Source: an uncultured Prochlorococcus sp. (lineage in GTDB: Bacteria > Cyanobacteriota > Cyanobacteriia > PCC-6307 > Cyanobiaceae). Taken from it: a DNA stretch of 64,000 nt. Position 1 is the stretch's first letter, and each line of letters starts with the position of its first letter. Below are positions 45,360 to 53,829 of the stretch, one piece after another. The stretch spans positions 1-64,000 of the forward strand of contig CABZHQ010000001.1 of the NCBI GenBank assembly GCA_902525585.1, read 5' to 3'. A program made the translations under genes and the position numbers. Below the pieces are notes generated by a model, which worked only from the letters and a program-made list of their open reading frames with translations, made no database searches and was not told where the DNA came from.

Positions 45360-45481
45360 TTAGTCTTTTTCTTTGTATGTAGCTAATTTTATCTTGATTA
45401 TTTATTTTTAACACCGAATTCTATATTTTAGAAAACTCTTAAGCTCATAAAAACATAAAAGCTTTTTCTCATCAGGATCCC

Positions 45482-45751
45482 TTATCCGTAATTGTGAGAT
45501 ACTTCTGTCCACCCTTTTTGGTGAAGTTCGTGCCACTTTTCCCAGGCTGAATCTATGTTGTGTTTTTCAGAGGATTTGTACCCTCCTGGTTCTCCAAGGT
45601 GATTTGTGTAGAAAAGATGCGTATGAATTTTTAAATTAGGTTTAGGAGAATTTTTGCATTCTTCGAAAAAGATCATCCTGCTGCCTTCGGGATTTAGTAG
45701 GCATCCGTTTGGCATGCTAGTGCTACAACCAAATGAATAATTAGACTTCAT
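45482..45751 (-). CDS. DUF1651-like small protein, 89 aa
   Basis: Ends with DSAWEKWHELHQKGWTEVSH, matching the DUF1651 W-x-x-W-x-x-L-x-x-x-GW pattern, and carries a histidine-rich middle (KIHTHLFYTNHLGEPGG). The N-terminal third has three cysteines (FGCSTSMPNGCLLNPEG and EECKNS). Role unknown; DUF1651 proteins are restricted to marine picocyanobacteria as far as I recall. Confidence 0.6.
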   Translation of the reverse strand: MKSNYSFGCSTSMPNGCLLNPEGSRMIFFEECKNSPKPNLKIHTHLFYTNHLGEPGGYKSSEKHNIDSAWEKWHELHQKGWTEVSHNYG

Positions 45752-45858
45752 GCTTTCGCCTTAAAAGGTTATTTGAATATTAATACATTTGTACTATAAG
45801 TTATATTCTTTTCGTTTCGCTGTCAATCCTTTTAGGGTAATGTACTTATTTACTAATA

Positions 45859-46083
45859 ATGATTTTACCTTTTAATAAAAAAGATAAATTAGTTGAGCTT
45901 ATGAATTATAGGGAAGATTTAGAAATCAAACTACAAAAAGTAACACTTGCGATACAGGAGGTTTTAGAGGACGTCTATAAAACTGAACAGGAGAAGCAAA
46001 AAATTATTGGCAAACTGATTGACTTTAAAGAGGCAATAATATCAAAAGGAGTTGAACTTAATATTGAATTAGAAGCAGCCTAG
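45859..46083 (+). CDS. Small coiled-coil protein, 74 aa
   Basis: Charged helical protein with heptads (LEIKLQKVTLAIQEVLEDV). Start ATG 45859 after an A+T-rich leader. No function can be told. Confidence 0.55.
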   Translation: MILPFNKKDKLVELMNYREDLEIKLQKVTLAIQEVLEDVYKTEQEKQKIIGKLIDFKEAIISKGVELNIELEAA

Positions 46084-46156
46084 AAATATTGTAAATCTCA
46101 TGAATATTTAATAGCTTTTAGAATATTGGTATTTAAAGAGTAGGTTAATTTATCAA

Positions 46157-46318
46157 ATGCAGCCTGGAACTTTTGAATTATTGATTCTAGTATTTATCTT
46201 TTTGGGTCTTCAAGCCTGGTGGATTATCCCAATAGTTATTAAAAATAATAAATTAAATAATAAAGGTAAGGATTTAAGAGAGGAAATTAAGCTATTAGAA
46301 AAGTTATATAAAAAATAA
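46157..46318 (+). CDS. Small single-helix membrane protein, 53 aa
   Basis: Hydrophobic helix ELLILVFIFLGLQAWWIIPI followed by a basic helix-prone tail (KDLREEIKLLEKLYKK). Resembles small Prochlorococcus membrane proteins; family not identified. Confidence 0.6.
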   Translation: MQPGTFELLILVFIFLGLQAWWIIPIVIKNNKLNNKGKDLREEIKLLEKLYKK

Positions 46319-46370
46319 ATAAGTTTTTATTTTTGCAAACTACTTATTATTAGTGAAACTCAAATATCTA

Positions 46371-46793
46371 ATGAAATTAAAAATATTTATTCCATTTTGC
46401 TTCCTTTTTATTGGGACTTTAGCTTTACCATACCCATCTCTTGCTGAGGAAAAAATTGAAGTTATACCTCTTATTCAAAGTTCAAAAGGACTTAGTGGTA
46501 AAAATTTTAATTATCTCGAGGGGAAGCCTGAATTAAGACTCCTAAAAGTAAAAATTCCAGTTGGCTTGAAAACTCAAATTCATACTCATCCTTCCCCAAT
46601 GTTGATTCATGTCACTAGAGGAAGATTAAAGCATGTGAGGGGTAAAGAAATTAATTTCTTTAAAGCTGGTGATGCATTTATAGAGAGTAACAATGGGAGC
46701 GCCCACTATGTGAAAAATGTTGGGAAGAAGCCGGCCATACTTCATGTGGGTGTTGTATCAGTAGTTGGAATGCCTACGGCCATAAATAAATAA
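46371..46793 (+). CDS. Secreted cupin-domain protein, 140 aa
   Basis: A signal peptide (KLKIFIPFCFLFIGTLALPY) is followed by a single cupin: LKTQIHTHPSPMLIHVTRG is cupin motif 1 (H-x-H...), and FIESNNGSAHYVKNVG is motif 2. Fe or Mn binding is likely. The start is ATG 46371 rather than the GTG at 46353, since the signal peptide begins there. Periplasmic role unknown. Confidence 0.82.
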   Translation: MKLKIFIPFCFLFIGTLALPYPSLAEEKIEVIPLIQSSKGLSGKNFNYLEGKPELRLLKVKIPVGLKTQIHTHPSPMLIHVTRGRLKHVRGKEINFFKAGDAFIESNNGSAHYVKNVGKKPAILHVGVVSVVGMPTAINK

Positions 46794-46835
46794 TATTTTT
46801 CTGTAATTTGTTCAATCTGCAAGAGTATTGAACTT

Positions 46836-48542
46836 TTATGAAGAACAGCTGTAGTAAGATATTCCTCCATAGTTAAAATACTGGCTTGGCTTTAGTCGAT
46901 TATATTTTTGATCTATTTCTGAGGGTTGTTCTATATATGGGTTACTGAAAACATTCTGTAACTCTTTTATTTTTTTGTAATTTCCTTTTTCAGCTTCTTC
47001 ATATGCAGGGACGACCATCCATTCGCGCCATGTATAGACTGGATTAAGAGATTTCATCGAGGCCGATTTTGCTTTGATATATCCCTCTTTCTTCAAGACT
47101 GATTGCCAGTTTTCAAGCCATACTCCCCACCTATTATTAAGCTCATCATTAATTGGTAAATAAAAACTGTCTTTTAAAGAATCTAAGTTATCAGGTATTT
47201 CAGAGAGTTTACGGAACAAAATTGTATAGTCTGCTTTTGAAATGACCATGAGATTAAAAAAATCATTTATTAGAGTTTCGTTGTAATGTTCTAAACCAAG
47301 CTTGTTTGCCCACATTTTCATCAATTCCTTATTCATTAATTTGGAAAAGTCCTTTTCGATTTGATCTAACTTTTCTTGAGCTTGTTTGCTTTCTGAAAGT
47401 AACGGACTAAGAGAGGAACAGAATGTTTTAAAGTTAATTGCCGCAGCAGAAGGTTGGTTAAAAAATGAGAAATGTTCACCTCCACCTGTCCATGGTTGAA
47501 ATCTTGGATCAAATAATTCACAGAATCCAAAGGGGCCATAATCCAAGGTATAACCTCCAGCAGCACAATTATCACTATTGAAGTTACCTTGGCAATAACC
47601 AACTCGCATCCAGTTGGCTATTAGTGATATCAATCTAGATCTATATAAACAAGCTAGTTGTGTTACCTTACTTTCAAGTGAAATTTCATTTTCGATTTCT
47701 TCTTTATAGTTTCTATCAATAAGATGTTGAACTATCATCTCTAGTTCACTAAGAGCTTCATCATAAGCATTATTGCGAACTCGTCTTGCAAAAAGTTCAA
47801 GCTGTCCTACACGTAAAAAAGACGGAGCGACTCTTGTAGTAATTGCCGCTTGATTGTCAATCATGATGTCAGGTTCAAAATACCTGGACCCTTTGGAATA
47901 CCATGGCCTCCTAACTTTTTCTGATTGTGAGACAAAAAGTGTTAAAGACCTTGAGGTAGGAATTCCCAAGGAATCCATTAATTCCTGTGCAAGAAATTCT
48001 CTAACGCTAGATCTTAAGACAGCCCTACCATCTGCTCCTCGACAGTAGGGAGTTGGACCTCCTCCTTTAAGTTGCATCTCCATTCTTTTCCCATTGAATA
48101 TACCTTCAAAAACAGAAATTGCTCTGCCATCACCATAACCATTGCCAGTACCAAAGGGACATTGTTGAGTATATTCAGTTCCATAAATTGATAATGCATA
48201 ACCTGTTGCCCAACCAACAGGACTCATTGGATAATTAGCAACAGAAATATCACCTGAGAAAAAACGACAAAATTTCTTGTCTTTAGTAAGATCTGAGCTT
48301 AGCTTTAGTTCTTTAAAAAGTTTCTTGCTATGGGAAATATATTCTGGTTCTGGAATAGCAGTTGGAACAACTGGTACGAAATGACCTGAATATACTGATC
48401 GCGGCTTATGATCATTTCCATCTTTTGTTGATTGAGGATCTGCTTTAAGAGAATTCATAAAAGAATAGTCAGATAGTTGAGAAAATTCAGAAAAATTTTC
48501 TGTAAGCTTTCCTTTTAGTGAATCAGATTTGGTTGACATCAA
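46836..48542 (-). CDS. selO: Protein adenylyltransferase SelO (YdiU/UPF0061)
   Basis: Pseudokinase that transfers AMP from ATP to protein side chains. The hallmark MQLKGGGPTPYCRGADGRAV (about 155-174) continues into LRSSVREFL, and GNFNSDNCAAGGYTLDYGPF carries the catalytic Asn/Asp. It ends in YSCSS; the cysteine three from the C-terminus stands where vertebrate SelO has selenocysteine. The Pro for the more usual Arg in GxG-RTPYSR is unusual. 568 residues, slightly longer than E. coli YdiU. Cyanobacterial role likely in oxidative stress. Confidence 0.93.
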   Translation of the reverse strand: MMSTKSDSLKGKLTENFSEFSQLSDYSFMNSLKADPQSTKDGNDHKPRSVYSGHFVPVVPTAIPEPEYISHSKKLFKELKLSSDLTKDKKFCRFFSGDISVANYPMSPVGWATGYALSIYGTEYTQQCPFGTGNGYGDGRAISVFEGIFNGKRMEMQLKGGGPTPYCRGADGRAVLRSSVREFLAQELMDSLGIPTSRSLTLFVSQSEKVRRPWYSKGSRYFEPDIMIDNQAAITTRVAPSFLRVGQLELFARRVRNNAYDEALSELEMIVQHLIDRNYKEEIENEISLESKVTQLACLYRSRLISLIANWMRVGYCQGNFNSDNCAAGGYTLDYGPFGFCELFDPRFQPWTGGGEHFSFFNQPSAAAINFKTFCSSLSPLLSESKQAQEKLDQIEKDFSKLMNKELMKMWANKLGLEHYNETLINDFFNLMVISKADYTILFRKLSEIPDNLDSLKDSFYLPINDELNNRWGVWLENWQSVLKKEGYIKAKSASMKSLNPVYTWREWMVVPAYEEAEKGNYKKIKELQNVFSNPYIEQPSEIDQKYNRLKPSQYFNYGGISYYSCSS

Positions 48543-48811
48543 ATTTGTTATCTATTCTTTTAGGCTCTCTAATTTCTTTAAATTAAACACCTAAATGTAT
48601 TTTATATAGATTCTATTAGGGATGGTTTTTGCAGATACGTTTGAGATTTAATATAAGTTAAAAATTTAATACTTAATTAAAAACAGGGTCCGCAGTAAGA
48701 CATTTTTTTTAAGTTTGCTTTAAAGTAACCTGAAAAAGTTTATCAATTTAATTTGTTGGTCGACTTATACCACCCCCCTTATTTCCGCACTATATTACTT
48801 GTGAAAATTTT

Positions 48812-50155
48812 CTAACTTACCCAGCCTTGGAGCAAATCAAACACACTAATAAATAGTCCAAAACCAATAATTGGGGGCGCAACCCATCTTGTCATGAATT
48901 TCAAATAACGTGTCGTTTTGATTCCTACTTTTGAATCACTAAGTTCTTCATTAAACTTTCTAGGTACTACCCATCCCATAAAGAAAGTAACCAAGAATCC
49001 ACCAAAGATAAGTAATACGCCTCCAAAAATCGAATCAATAGTTCCAAGAATGTTTAAGTTCAATGCAGAAGGAATGCCTGCTAAGAATAGGAAAAGAGTT
49101 ATCAGCCAAACAGATTTTTCTCTTTTAAAACCAAATTTATCCATTAAAGAGGAAACTGGAACTTCCAATAATGAAACAGAGGAAGTTATTGCTGCAATAT
49201 AAGCTAGTGCAAAAAATGCAACAGCTACAACTCTTCCAACCGCTCCATATGAACCAAGGCCCGTAGGAATTGATATAAATAAGGCACCAACTGTTGATTC
49301 AGAAATAGCATCACTTAAACCAAATGTTAAAACAATAGGAAAGGTAATAAGTCCTGCCATAAGACCCACCAAAGTATCCAAAGAAGCGACTCCAACACTT
49401 AGTTTTGGAAGATTACTCTTTTTATTTAAATAGGAAGCATAAGTCACCATAACTCCAATTCCTAAACTTAAAGAAAAGAAAGCTTGTGTAAAAGCATTTC
49501 TTATTGTTTGAGGATTCCTTAATTCATCAAAGTCAAACTTAAACAAAAATGTCTTGTATCCTTCCCATGCGTCTGAAAGTGAAGTGGCCCATATTGCTAA
49601 CGATATAAGAATTATAAAAAGTATAGGCATAAAGAATCGCGTCACCTTTTCGATTCCTTTTTTTATCCCTGATGAAACTATTATGGCTGTGAGAACAAGA
49701 CTTAATAGGTGCCCCAATAAAACACTGCTACCACCACTAATTGAGCCAAAGAAAGCTTCTGCTTCACTTAAATTTTTTGGTAATCCAAAAAATAATGAAT
49801 GGAACAAGGTATCTGCGGTCCACCCCATAATGACTGAATAATATGATGCTATTCCCAAGGGAGCTATAAAGAAAAGAATTCCTAATGGATACCAATTTTT
49901 TCCAGCTAACTTTACTGGTGCTAGCAATGTGCTGGCAGTAGCGTTTCTTCCTAAAGCCATTTCAGCAACAAATACTGGAAGGCATACAATTAAAACTATG
50001 AGTATGTATAAAAGTACAAAAGCAGCACCTCCTCCTTGAGAGGCTCTGTAGGCGAAACCCCAAAGGTTACCGAGACCTACTGCGCTACCAGCAGCAGCAA
50101 GAATGAATCCCAACTTACTAGTCCATTGTTCTCTTGGAGAAATTTTTGAGTCCAA
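48812..50155 (-). CDS. Neurotransmitter:sodium symporter family transporter (SNF), 447 aa
   Basis: LeuT-fold Na+-coupled transporter with about 11-12 membrane helices. The first helix LGFILAAAGSAVGLGNLWGF carries the unwound Na+/substrate site GSAVGLGN. Later helix 6 has FFSLSLGIGVMVTYAS. Bacterial relatives take up amino acids (tyrosine, tryptophan, leucine) but the substrate here is unknown. Monocistronic. Confidence 0.92.
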   Translation of the reverse strand: MDSKISPREQWTSKLGFILAAAGSAVGLGNLWGFAYRASQGGGAAFVLLYILIVLIVCLPVFVAEMALGRNATASTLLAPVKLAGKNWYPLGILFFIAPLGIASYYSVIMGWTADTLFHSLFFGLPKNLSEAEAFFGSISGGSSVLLGHLLSLVLTAIIVSSGIKKGIEKVTRFFMPILFIILISLAIWATSLSDAWEGYKTFLFKFDFDELRNPQTIRNAFTQAFFSLSLGIGVMVTYASYLNKKSNLPKLSVGVASLDTLVGLMAGLITFPIVLTFGLSDAISESTVGALFISIPTGLGSYGAVGRVVAVAFFALAYIAAITSSVSLLEVPVSSLMDKFGFKREKSVWLITLFLFLAGIPSALNLNILGTIDSIFGGVLLIFGGFLVTFFMGWVVPRKFNEELSDSKVGIKTTRYLKFMTRWVAPPIIGFGLFISVFDLLQGWVS

Positions 50156-50294
50156 AATTAAAATCTGTTTTTTATAGTTGATTTATGACCCATAAATAAA
50201 AATTAGTTAATACATTGCTTAATAAAAACTAATCTTTATTCAATTATTTTTTTCGCAAAAAGATTTAAAATCTAAAAAACATCTTATTATTGCT

Positions 50295-50558
50295 ATGTAT
50301 ATGGAAAAGACTATTCTAGATTTTCAACTAAGTAATAAGTTTGAACAATATGAATCTCATATGATTGCTGAGGAACAGCAGTCGATGTTTAACGAAATGG
50401 GAGTTAAAACATTTTATATTGGTAAATCATTAGATGATCTTCAAAGGGCAACTGTAATTTTTCAAGGACCAGAAAATGTTCTATACGATATTTTTATGAA
50501 TCCTGAAACAAAATCTATTGTTGAAGCTTCAGGGCTTATTTATGCGGGGCCAAAATAA
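50295..50558 (+). CDS. DUF3764-like small protein, 87 aa
   Basis: TILDFQLSNKFEQYESHM near the start and KTFYIGKSLDDLQRATVIFQ in the middle look like DUF3764 (a ferredoxin-like alpha/beta fold found in marine cyanobacteria). ATG 50301 may be the real start rather than 50295. Function unknown. Confidence 0.6.
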   Translation: MYMEKTILDFQLSNKFEQYESHMIAEEQQSMFNEMGVKTFYIGKSLDDLQRATVIFQGPENVLYDIFMNPETKSIVEASGLIYAGPK

Positions 50559-50590
50559 TTCGATGGATTTCTTGAAAAAATAAATCTTTT

Positions 50591-50890
50591 ATGAATTATC
50601 AACTTTTAATTGAATCATACTCTTTTGGGACATCCCTTTCTGAGCAAGAAATAGAACTTTTAAGTATGGAACTTGAAACTCAAATTATGAACATTAATAT
50701 ATCAACAGAATTTGGCTGTTTTAAATCTGCCCCCACCCATATTTGCGAAGGTCTAAATTTAAAAAAAGATACATATTGGATTATGTGCCTTGCTGAAATA
50801 TTAGATTTACATAAGCCCCCTAAATTTGGGAAAACGAAAAGTGTGGAGGTTTTCGATTTACTTCTTGAAAAAGGACTTGTTATTGGTTAA
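50591..50890 (+). CDS. Hypothetical protein, 99 aa
   Basis: Soluble protein with NINISTEFGCFKSAPTHICE and a C-terminal helix (VEVFDLLLEKGLVI). No domain recognised. It lies 32 bases after the DUF3764-like gene and may be co-transcribed. Confidence 0.5.
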   Translation: MNYQLLIESYSFGTSLSEQEIELLSMELETQIMNINISTEFGCFKSAPTHICEGLNLKKDTYWIMCLAEILDLHKPPKFGKTKSVEVFDLLLEKGLVIG

Positions 50891-50970
50891 TTATTTTATA
50901 ATTTGAGTATTAAAAAAATAAGTTGTTTTTTATTTATTCTGATATTATTAACCTAGGGCAAGATTAATAA

Positions 50971-51255
50971 ATGAAAGATTCTAATAAATTGATATTGGGA
51001 AATATTATTAAGCTAACTAGATCAAGTGAAAAGAAATTTAAACTAGGAAATTTTAAAGGGGCAATAGATGACAAAATGAAGGCTAATGCAATATTGAAAT
51101 CCAAATCTTCTGATGAAAAAATTATTGAAAAATATAGAGAAGAATTATCAAGATTGTATTCCTCAAAATTTGATCTTATATTCGATCATAAGCTGAAAAT
51201 TGATGAAATAAAGAAAAATGAAATAGTAAAAATGCTGAAACAAAAAAGTAAGTAA
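50971..51255 (+). CDS. TPR-like helical protein with in-frame stop and continuing motif, 94 aa
   Basis: Helical lysine-rich protein with a TPR-like helix pair around KKFKLGNFKGAIDDKMKANA. After the TAA at 51253 the same frame runs on to 51327 and encodes LDYKGAIKAFRRAEKYFSN, a good TPR half. Either a nonsense mutation cut a longer TPR protein or the downstream piece is a relic. I give the intact frame as the gene. Confidence 0.5.
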   Translation: MKDSNKLILGNIIKLTRSSEKKFKLGNFKGAIDDKMKANAILKSKSSDEKIIEKYREELSRLYSSKFDLIFDHKLKIDEIKKNEIVKMLKQKSK

Positions 51256-51453
51256 AAATTAAAAAGTCTTGATTATAAAGGAGCAATAAAAGCCTTTAGG
51301 AGGGCAGAAAAATATTTTTCAAATTAAAATCACTTTAAATCTCAGAGTTTTTATAAGACTATTAAATTTATTATTATGAGAAAAAAATAATGAAAGGGTT
51401 GATTTTTTTTCAGAATTCGTTTCTTTAAAGATATATCATTTTTGGTACTACTC

Positions 51454-51567
51454 ATGGTTATGCCCCAATCTACCTTGGAAAGCTTATTATTTTTTTTGAT
51501 ACTTTCCCTTTTTGCAACTTACATTGTTAATTTAAAGTATTCCTCAAAATTAAAAATACAGAAGTAG
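51454..51567 (+). CDS. Small single-helix membrane protein, 37 aa (tentative)
   Basis: MVMPQSTLESLLFFLILSLF leads into a hydrophobic helix and a basic C-terminus. Small size and lack of a clear RBS keep the call weak. Confidence 0.35.
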   Translation: MVMPQSTLESLLFFLILSLFATYIVNLKYSSKLKIQK

Positions 51568-51595
51568 TTTTTATTTATCTTTTTCTTAATTAGAT

Positions 51596-51793
51596 TTATT
51601 TTCTGGGATCACTCCAAGACTCTTTGTATAACCAGCTCAAAAAAGTAAGAGTAAGTATATTCCCAAATGCATAAGTTATTCCTAATAATGGGTCATAAAT
51701 ATTGGCAATAATTGTCGACATTATTAAGATTATTAACCCTGATACAACCAAATCCTGGATAGGCAAATGGTTAAAATTCACCGAATTTATCAT
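51596..51793 (-). CDS. Small membrane protein, 65 aa
   Basis: Two hydrophobic stretches, LVVSGLIILIMSTIIANIY and YAFGNILTLTFLSWLY. No family recognised. Starts on ATG; ends ESWSDPRK. Confidence 0.5.
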   Translation of the reverse strand: MINSVNFNHLPIQDLVVSGLIILIMSTIIANIYDPLLGITYAFGNILTLTFLSWLYKESWSDPRK

Positions 51794-51875
51794 TTGATAA
51801 TTGTTTTTAATAGATTAAATTAATTATAAAACCAACAAGTACCTTATTTATTTATAAGGCAATATCATCTAAGAT

Positions 51876-52106
51876 ATGAATAATTTTATGATTGCTAAAA
51901 TAATTGTAGTTTTTTCATCATTAACATATTTGAGTGTTTCATTTTTAAGAAATTATAATTCTCCAGAAAATATAGAAAAAAGATGTATTCTTAAATTTGA
52001 AAAGGATTTTAAAAATAATTTGGAAACATCTCATGAAGAATGGAATCAAATTTTAGATTTAGCTGATAACAACTATTTAAAATGTATGGGAATATCTCAG
52101 TATTAA
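51876..52106 (+). CDS. Small membrane-anchored protein, 76 aa
   Basis: N-terminal hydrophobic anchor (MIAKIIVVFSSLTYLSVSFL), then a charged soluble part with two cysteines (KRCILKFEKD and KCMGISQY). It ends two bases before a DUF2839 gene, so the two are likely co-transcribed. Confidence 0.55.
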   Translation: MNNFMIAKIIVVFSSLTYLSVSFLRNYNSPENIEKRCILKFEKDFKNNLETSHEEWNQILDLADNNYLKCMGISQY

Positions 52107-52108
52107 TT

Positions 52109-52324
52109 ATGGGAGAGGCAAAGAGAAGAAAAAATTTAGGTATTCCGCCTAGAGAAGAAACTGAAGACATAAAGTTGCCTCAACTTGATAAAAAAGCCAT
52201 ACAACAAAAAGTAAGGACTACCTTGTATAAATATCCAATTATTCCTTTTCTTTTTTATGGAGCTGCAATATTGATACTAATCGGAGGTTTATTTTATGTT
52301 TTCAAATCCTTCAACATAGCTTAA
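52109..52324 (+). CDS. DUF2839 family protein, 71 aa
   Basis: Cyanobacterial DUF2839: MGEAKRRKNLGIPPREE at the N-terminus and one C-terminal membrane helix (FLFYGAAILILIGGLFYVF). The start at 52109 is chosen over an upstream ATG because the family always begins MGEAKRR. A second copy lies at 54524-54724. Function unknown. Confidence 0.82.
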   Translation: MGEAKRRKNLGIPPREETEDIKLPQLDKKAIQQKVRTTLYKYPIIPFLFYGAAILILIGGLFYVFKSFNIA

Positions 52325-52395
52325 TTAAAAGGATTATTAATTTTGATATTTATGAATTTTGGCATCCTCAATTAACAATAATTGAAGGATAATAA

Positions 52396-52491
52396 ATGAG
52401 CAATTTTTATTGTGCAAAAATAATCAAAGAAATAATATATGAGAATTATTTACAATTGACACCATCATATGATGTTGTAATTTTGGATTAA
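52396..52491 (+). CDS. Very small ORF, 31 aa (tentative)
   Basis: Reads MSNFYCAKIIKEIIYENYLQ then LTPSYDVVILD. Preceded by AAGGATAATAA, a possible ribosome binding site (AAGGA) 8 bases before the ATG at 52396. Could be a real peptide; no similarity recognised. Confidence 0.35.
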   Translation: MSNFYCAKIIKEIIYENYLQLTPSYDVVILD

Positions 52492-52504
52492 ATTAAAAAT
52501 ATTT

Positions 52505-52639
52505 ATGAAAAAAATAAATAAAAAATATGATGAAATAATGCGTCAAGCTGATAATGCAGTTGGAAGAAAAGAAGTAGTTAGTTTATTAAAAAAAGCTGCA
52601 ATAATTATGTCTAAAACTGAGGAAAACTTAGCTGCTTAA
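52505..52639 (+). CDS. Small basic protein, 44 aa
   Basis: Helical lysine-rich protein, including KYDEIMRQADNAVGRKEVVS. No membrane helix and no known domain. It lies 13 bases after the preceding 31-codon ORF, so both may be on one transcript. Confidence 0.45.
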   Translation: MKKINKKYDEIMRQADNAVGRKEVVSLLKKAAIIMSKTEENLAA

Positions 52640-52649
52640 ATTAAAAAAA

Positions 52650-52781
52650 CTATTTTATTAGGATAAATAAAACACCATAAAGAATGATTGATGAGGATGC
52701 AGCCATAATGATAAATGGTAGGATCATGCCTGAGTTTAACCATCTTAAAAGTCTAATTTTTTTGTTAATTACTCTTGGCAT
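52650..52781 (-). CDS. Small membrane protein, 43 aa
   Basis: Basic N-terminus (PRVINKKIRLLRWLN) followed by a helix (GMILPFIIMAAS continuing to LYGVLFILIK). It converges on the 44-residue gene with a 10-base gap. Family not recognised. Confidence 0.45.
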   Translation of the reverse strand: MPRVINKKIRLLRWLNSGMILPFIIMAASSSIILYGVLFILIK

Positions 52782-52870
52782 CTTTTCTGAATCCCTTGAC
52801 TGCAACCTAACAAGTAAATAAATGGTGTAAATGATTAATTAATCTTTTTAAATATCATTCTTTAGCTATT

Positions 52871-52948
52871 TTGGAAATAAATTTTCTAAAAAAAATTATT
52901 TTAATTGCATCCGGATTTTTTATCTTAAGAGAAATTTTAGGTAATTAA
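52871..52948 (+). CDS. Tiny hydrophobic ORF, 25 aa (doubtful)
   Basis: A TTG-started frame, MEINFLKKIILIASGFFILR then EILGN. Looks like a mini membrane peptide, but with no RBS it may be chance. Confidence 0.2.
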   Translation: MEINFLKKIILIASGFFILREILGN

Positions 52949-53005
52949 TACCTTGTATTCTTAAAATTTCTCAAGCAAAATTTAGAAACATTAGATTTCT
53001 AAATA

Positions 53006-53281
53006 ATGATTGAAAATTTTAAAGAGATTCCGGAAGAATTTAAAGATTATGATTCAGATCTGTTACTTAAGATTCTAAATAAGACATTGCTCGAGAATAA
53101 AAAAGTTGATGATAAAGAACTATTTGTAGATGAAAATTGGAAAATTAATTCAAAAAATACGAGTAATATAATACCCTCAGATAATTCAAATTTGAAAAGA
53201 ATATTATCAGATATTTTCCCAAATAAAAAAATAGTGATTGAAGATAATAATGATGGGTCGCAAACAATTTTTTTATTCTAA
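53006..53281 (+). CDS. Hypothetical protein, 91 aa
   Basis: Acidic soluble protein, start MIENFKEIPEEFKDYDSDLL, end NNDGSQTIFLF. No domain recognised. It lies 109 bases before a riboswitch and has no visible terminator. Function unknown. Confidence 0.5.
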   Translation: MIENFKEIPEEFKDYDSDLLLKILNKTLLENKKVDDKELFVDENWKINSKNTSNIIPSDNSNLKRILSDIFPNKKIVIEDNNDGSQTIFLF

Positions 53282-53389
53282 TTTATGTAGTATGAAATGC
53301 TTATTTATCCTTTTTATTCAATATTTAATTTTTTGAGAAAAATTAGTAGAAATTTCTCTCGCGGAATTTTTTTGTAGATGTTATCGTTC

Positions 53390-53455
53390 ATTAACGTTCA
53401 TCCAAGTTTATATATCTGGACGCATGACATGGGAGTAGGGAACGGGATTCTCATT
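53390..53455 (+). promoter_or_regulatory. Glutamine-II (downstream-peptide) riboswitch
   Basis: The leader of the following small gene carries the downstream-peptide motif, a glutamine-binding RNA of picocyanobacteria. P1 pairs CGTTC (53395-53399) with GAACG (53440-53444). P2 pairs TCC (53401-53403) with GGA (53418-53420). ATGGG (53429-53433) pairs with CTCAT (53450-53454) across P1 as a pseudoknot. The conserved GGGAGTAGGGAACGGGATT block (53431-53449) is intact. The start codon is 15 bases after the pseudoknot, so ligand binding may alter translation. CGTTCA is also present just upstream (53385-53390), of unknown meaning. Confidence 0.8.
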
Positions 53456-53469
53456 AACTGCAAAAGACC

Positions 53470-53640
53470 ATGAATAACCTCTTACAAATAAGAGAAAAAA
53501 TCAAAAAAGCCAATAGGCTTTATAAAGCTCAACTATTGGCAACAAAAAATGGAGAAATTACTCCATATAGAAGATCCGTCTTTGAAGAAAGAATCAGGAA
53601 AACACAAAATGAAATGAAATTGAAAGACTCAAAAAATTAA
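53470..53640 (+). CDS. Riboswitch-controlled small basic protein, 56 aa
   Basis: Helical basic protein: IREKIKKANRLYKAQLLATK, then ITPYRRSVFEERIRK. Downstream-peptide riboswitches are known to precede short ORFs of this size. In freshwater cyanobacteria a glutamine riboswitch governs gifB, whose product inactivates glutamine synthetase; this protein might play a related role, since it also is small and Arg/Lys-rich. I see no clear sequence match to IF7 or IF17, so that is inference. No strong SD before the ATG. It has its own terminator. Confidence 0.75.
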   Translation: MNNLLQIREKIKKANRLYKAQLLATKNGEITPYRRSVFEERIRKTQNEMKLKDSKN

Positions 53641-53661
53641 ATTCTTTTGTAACTGATCAAA

Positions 53662-53687
53662 AAGAGAGGGTTTAATCCCTCTTTTTC
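53662..53687 (+). terminator. Rho-independent terminator after the riboswitch-controlled gene
   Basis: AGAGGG (53665-53670) pairs with CCCTCT (53677-53682) around TTTAAT, flanked by As and followed by Ts. Confidence 0.8.
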
Positions 53688-53829
53688 TTTATTTTTATAA
53701 AAACAAAGTAATTCTAAATTTATTTTTCCGATTATAAATTATTAAAAATGACAAAATTTTGATGTTTTTACTATTGCATTAAATTATATAAATGGCAAAT
53801 TTAATTCAATAATTAAGATGTAAATAGAG

